Assembly (NCBI GenBank): GCA_002319885.1
Contig: DCFT01000175.1
Span: forward strand, 1-20,221
Source of the DNA: Bacteroidales bacterium UBA1797
Lineage (GTDB): Bacteria; Bacteroidota; Bacteroidia; Bacteroidales; VadinHA17
DNA length: 20,221 nucleotides
Direction of reading: 5' to 3'
Shown here: piece by piece, positions 17,579 to 20,221 of the stretch
How the letters are laid out: every line of letters starts with the position of its first letter
Numbering within the stretch: the stretch's first letter is position 1
Notes under the pieces: generated by a model
What the model was told of the DNA's origin: nothing
The model's input: only the letters and a program-made list of their open reading frames with translations
The model's database searches: none
Program-made: the position numbers and the translations under genes

Positions 17579-19825
17579 TCAAGGTTCAGAAATAAATGGA
17601 CGAATTGCATCTACCCATATCTGATATCCCTTTTCTGTAGGATGACAAAAATCGTAAGTCATGCCGGGAAGAAAAACACCATTTGTATCAAGCATTTTGG
17701 ATCCGATATCTATAAAAGTGATATTAAGATTATTGGCTAAGTTGTAAAGTTGATAATTAATATCATTAATCAGTATCCTCCGCGGATCTGCAGGATTTTG
17801 TTCACGGGGGAATATTGCCATTAATACAATTCTTGCTTCCGGAACCTTAGACCGAACCCGCATGCAGATAGTTCTGATGCCGTCGACGATTTCCGATGCT
17901 GTATTTTTCCGTGCAGCAGTGGTTTCACTTGTATTGTTGGTACCAATATTAATAATAACCGTCCGTGGATGAAGCCCGTCGAGTTCTCCATGATCAAGCC
18001 GCCATAGAACATTTTGCGTTCGGTCCCATCCAAACCCAAGATTCAGAACACGATATTTACTGAACAATGAATCCCATGTTTTGGGACCATTCGGAATTCT
18101 TAGCGTTCCATTGGCATATCTCAGCTTTGGCTCTCCACCCCAGAAATGGGTGATGGAATTGCCAATAAGGACAATTTCGGGATTGATAGAATCTTTTATT
18201 CTGAGGACTTCAGCATGTCGTTGCCACCAGTTATAGCTGTCATTTTCCAGTTTTGGAACAGGGATAATTGCAGTATTTGATGAAATTTCAGTATCGAGCG
18301 ATTTGTCGCCCATGAGTTCGGAAAGCAAAGGTTCCATAGCCTGTGCCCAGGCTTTAGCCCCTGCGGGTGTGGGGTGTAGCCAGTCTCCTAACATTTCATG
18401 GTTGAGCGATCCATCCATATTAAGAAAAACATAGTTTACATCGCAGTAAAAAATATGTTTCCCGTCGGCAAGCTTAGAAACAATATCTGAAGCCCGTTCA
18501 AGAATAGCACGGTGTGAAGTAGGATTCGGACCTCCATAACAACCCGGGAAGCAACGTAGCACAATAATTTTGGTGTCGGGCAGCTTTTGGCGCAATAACT
18601 TAACAATAGTCTCTATACCTCCCGCAAGCTGACCAGCAGTGTGGCGTGTAGGATAATTTTTTTCGTCTATATTATTGGTCCCAATTTCTAATATAACCAC
18701 TTTAGGTGATTGTCCGTCGAGTTCACCGTTTTGGATGTTCCAGATAATGTTTTCTGTACGATATCCGCTGGTTCCCAGGTTCAAAGCATGCCGTGGAGCA
18801 AAAAACTGGTTCCAGACAGGTTGATATTCAGGTTTCTCGAAATTATGCGTAATGGAATTCCCTATAAAAATCAGGTCGAACTTTTCTTTCGCTACCAGAG
18901 CCAACTTCTCTTCATGGCGCTCTGAGGCATAACCTTCGACCGGCATTGCTGCAGGATTCGAACCAGAAGCTATTGCTTCGGAATCAGCTTCCAGAAATGC
19001 CTTAAGAAGTAATTCTGACTGATCATTCAGAAAATTATTACCAGAATTTTTATGATTCGAAGTATCTGTCGAAATAAAATAAGTCGACTGCCCATCATAT
19101 CCTTTCCAGGTTTTTGAATATTCCTCACCACTATGAATCCACGATTTATTATCATTAGCTGAAAATAAAATCAGAAGCTTTGCAACAGGCCTGACCGGAG
19201 GCATAACTTCAGGAAATACCGTTCCTGTTAATGTTTCGTCTAGATCTGATGGCGAAATAAGAATTAATTTGTCAGGTTGTTCCTTATCCCCAAGTTTTTG
19301 GACAGTTCTCGCTGCAAGATGTCCTCCGGATGACAAGCCCATTATGTCCAAACGATCGCCATGTAAACCAAATGATTCACGGCCAGACTTAAGAAGCCGG
19401 AAAGCTTTCATGGCGTCAAGCAAGGCCATATTTCTGATCATGATATCTTTACCGATATGATATTCAAGAATAGCCACATTATATCCTTCAGTATTTAAAA
19501 ATGAAGCTGCTTTTTTTATCTCATTATTCAAATTCAGAGCTTCATAATTACCACCAGCAAGCAATAGTATAGTTCCCCCGGGTGATTTTGAGGTGGTACG
19601 TACAAGGCGGAGGACCGGAGAATTGACCTTATAAATATTACCATCGTGACCGGATGAGTTTCCTGTCGGTAACATCAGTCCATCGAGAGAAATGTAACTG
19701 GCATTAATCAGATTATCCGATTCAGCAACATGCAACTGACATTCAGTACTTTCTGCGAGAGCGAACAGAAGAATAAAACTGACTAAAAGTGAAATAATTG
19801 ATTTCATATCTGATTTTTGTCTCAT
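17579..19825 (-). CDS. Three-domain esterase: alpha/beta hydrolase plus two SGNH hydrolase domains
   Basis: A 748-residue secreted protein. It may start at the ATG at 19825, or at the ATG at 19807, which places a lysine and the signal helix nearer the start. The signal peptide ends near residue 30. Domain 1 (about 40-285) is an alpha/beta hydrolase: GLSSGG (163-168) gives nucleophile S165, with D225 and H258 as likely triad partners. Domain 2 (about 315-505) is SGNH: IGNSITH (S324), GTNN (382-385) and DWLHP (D481, H484). Domain 3 (about 535-745) is a second SGNH unit: IGNSITH (S557), GTNN (628-631) and DFCHP (D725, H728). Both SGNH units share NGELDG/HGELDG and resemble acetyl-esterases that deacetylate plant polysaccharides; they look like an old tandem duplication. 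All three active sites appear intact. It is the first gene of the minus-strand cluster. The substrate, probably acetyl groups on hemicellulose, is inferred. Confidence 0.88.
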   Translation of the reverse strand: MRQKSDMKSIISLLVSFILLFALAESTECQLHVAESDNLINASYISLDGLMLPTGNSSGHDGNIYKVNSPVLRLVRTTSKSPGGTILLLAGGNYEALNLNNEIKKAASFLNTEGYNVAILEYHIGKDIMIRNMALLDAMKAFRLLKSGRESFGLHGDRLDIMGLSSGGHLAARTVQKLGDKEQPDKLILISPSDLDETLTGTVFPEVMPPVRPVAKLLILFSANDNKSWIHSGEEYSKTWKGYDGQSTYFISTDTSNHKNSGNNFLNDQSELLLKAFLEADSEAIASGSNPAAMPVEGYASERHEEKLALVAKEKFDLIFIGNSITHNFEKPEYQPVWNQFFAPRHALNLGTSGYRTENIIWNIQNGELDGQSPKVVILEIGTNNIDEKNYPTRHTAGQLAGGIETIVKLLRQKLPDTKIIVLRCFPGCYGGPNPTSHRAILERASDIVSKLADGKHIFYCDVNYVFLNMDGSLNHEMLGDWLHPTPAGAKAWAQAMEPLLSELMGDKSLDTEISSNTAIIPVPKLENDSYNWWQRHAEVLRIKDSINPEIVLIGNSITHFWGGEPKLRYANGTLRIPNGPKTWDSLFSKYRVLNLGFGWDRTQNVLWRLDHGELDGLHPRTVIINIGTNNTSETTAARKNTASEIVDGIRTICMRVRSKVPEARIVLMAIFPREQNPADPRRILINDINYQLYNLANNLNITFIDIGSKMLDTNGVFLPGMTYDFCHPTEKGYQIWVDAIRPFISEP

Positions 19826-19872
19826 ATGATTTCTTAACCAAATTTGTCCCTTTTATCTTCTTCCTGGTTTTC

Positions 19873-20010
19873 TTATTGAAAAACTTCTGTTCCCTTAATA
19901 CCGGAATACAATTTCTGTACACAAAAATCAGCCTTCCCTGACGACCTGAGATTATCAAACCAGATGAAATCATGAGTCCATTGCCATGCATCAACATGTG
20001 CAAAAAGCAT
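19873..20010 (-). pseudogene. Remnant of a GH51 alpha-L-arabinofuranosidase (45-codon fragment)
   Basis: The minus-strand frame ending at the TAA at 19873-19875 encodes 45 residues that read as a piece from the second half of a GH51 arabinofuranosidase: FAHVDAWQWTHD, IWFDNLR, VQKLYS and KGTEV in that order, with normal spacing. In intact enzymes this stretch follows the catalytic barrel and is only a small part of a protein of 500-650 residues. A stop codon lies just upstream of the ATG at 20010, and the frame ends right after KGTEV, so neither flank continues the gene in this frame. It is therefore a decayed fragment, not a working enzyme. It is the last trace of an extra arabinofuranosidase gene that once stood in front of the esterase gene on the same strand. 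Confidence 0.72.
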
Positions 20011-20221
20011 TGACTTTCATTTACGATCTGATAGTAAAATTAATGTATTTATGCCATTTTAATGTTACCCGGAAGCACTTCAGTCCCAATTAAATCTGAC
20101 AACCTCACTATTCAGCATCCATTTTTCAGGCAAATAAAAAGAGGCTGCCTCAAAAGTCCTCTGTGAAACTCTCCCGCCTTGCGGGACAAGTTGTGGAAAC
20201 TCTGTGATCTCTGTGTAAGTT
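20011..20221. other. Non-coding right edge
   Basis: No complete gene is visible here. It holds a very short minus-strand stretch (20049-20108) containing GTEVLP that may be another scrap of a GH51-like gene, and the repeat-like sequence described separately. No exact TAnnTTTG promoter element for the esterase gene is seen between 19826 and the window end. Confidence 0.5.
20130..20221. repeat. Probable interspersed intergenic repeat with hairpin
   Basis: GAGGCTGCCTC (20131-20141) is a perfect 11-bp palindrome. After it, TCCCGC (20172-20177) and GCGGGA (20181-20186) form a 6-bp stem with a three-base loop. Short direct repeats of CTCTGTGA/TCTGTG occur at 20159-20166, near 20200-20207 and near 20208-20214. 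From memory, intergenic sequences rich in CACAGAG on the other strand, often next to an AGGC-AGCCTC hairpin, are common in Bacteroidota genomes. The element is cut by the window edge, so its full extent is unknown. Confidence 0.5.

Noticed and set aside
19743..20003. An 86-codon minus-strand frame over the start of the esterase gene.
   Set aside because: It overlaps the esterase signal-peptide region and runs in the wrong frame across the GH51 remnant, whose own frame carries the family motifs.
1..20221. CRISPR array, tRNA, rRNA, integrase, transposase or phage genes.
   Set aside because: No regularly spaced repeats, RNA gene signatures or recombinase motifs were seen on either strand.

Overview
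The window looks like a chromosomal segment of a Bacteroidota bacterium, most likely of the order Bacteroidales or Marinilabiliales. The grounds are an AT-rich genome, secreted glycosidases with N-terminal signal peptides or a lipobox, an orphan FtsX/MacB-type permease of the kind abundant in this phylum, a match to the TAnnTTTG -7 promoter element, and almost no Shine-Dalgarno sequences. The genus cannot be named from the sequence alone.

Layout. Positions 1-2253 (+) hold an ABC-transporter permease cut by the left edge. A hairpin at 2259-2288 separates it from a convergent GH3 beta-glucosidase gene (2324-4732, -), which has a perfect 23-bp palindrome over its likely promoter. A small membrane coiled-coil protein of unknown role follows on the other strand (5171-5776, +). 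From 5838 to 19825 all eight genes lie on the minus strand. In transcription order they are: a three-domain esterase (alpha/beta hydrolase plus two SGNH domains), a clan GH-A lipoprotein glycosidase, a GH95 alpha-L-fucosidase/L-galactosidase, a GH31 alpha-xylosidase-like enzyme, a GDP-mannose 3,5-epimerase homologue, a nucleotidylyltransferase fused to a fucokinase-like GHMP domain, a LacI-type regulator and a GH29 alpha-L-fucosidase. Upstream of the esterase, 19873-20010 (-) encodes a short remnant of the C-terminal half of a GH51 arabinofuranosidase. The right edge carries a hairpin-containing sequence that looks like an intergenic interspersed repeat.

Reading the genes together, this is a degradation locus for a fucosylated, acetylated plant-type glycan. 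Fucosylated xyloglucan fits best: GH95/GH29 would remove L-fucose or L-galactose, GH31 would remove xylose, GH3 would cleave the glucose backbone oligomers, and the esterases would remove acetyl groups. No SusC/SusD pair, hybrid two-component sensor, beta-galactosidase or recognised endo-xyloglucanase is inside the window; the control gene present is LacI-type. The two sugar-nucleotide genes in the middle suggest that a released deoxy- or L-hexose may be phosphorylated and activated rather than only catabolised. That is inference, and it is the most interesting part of the window.
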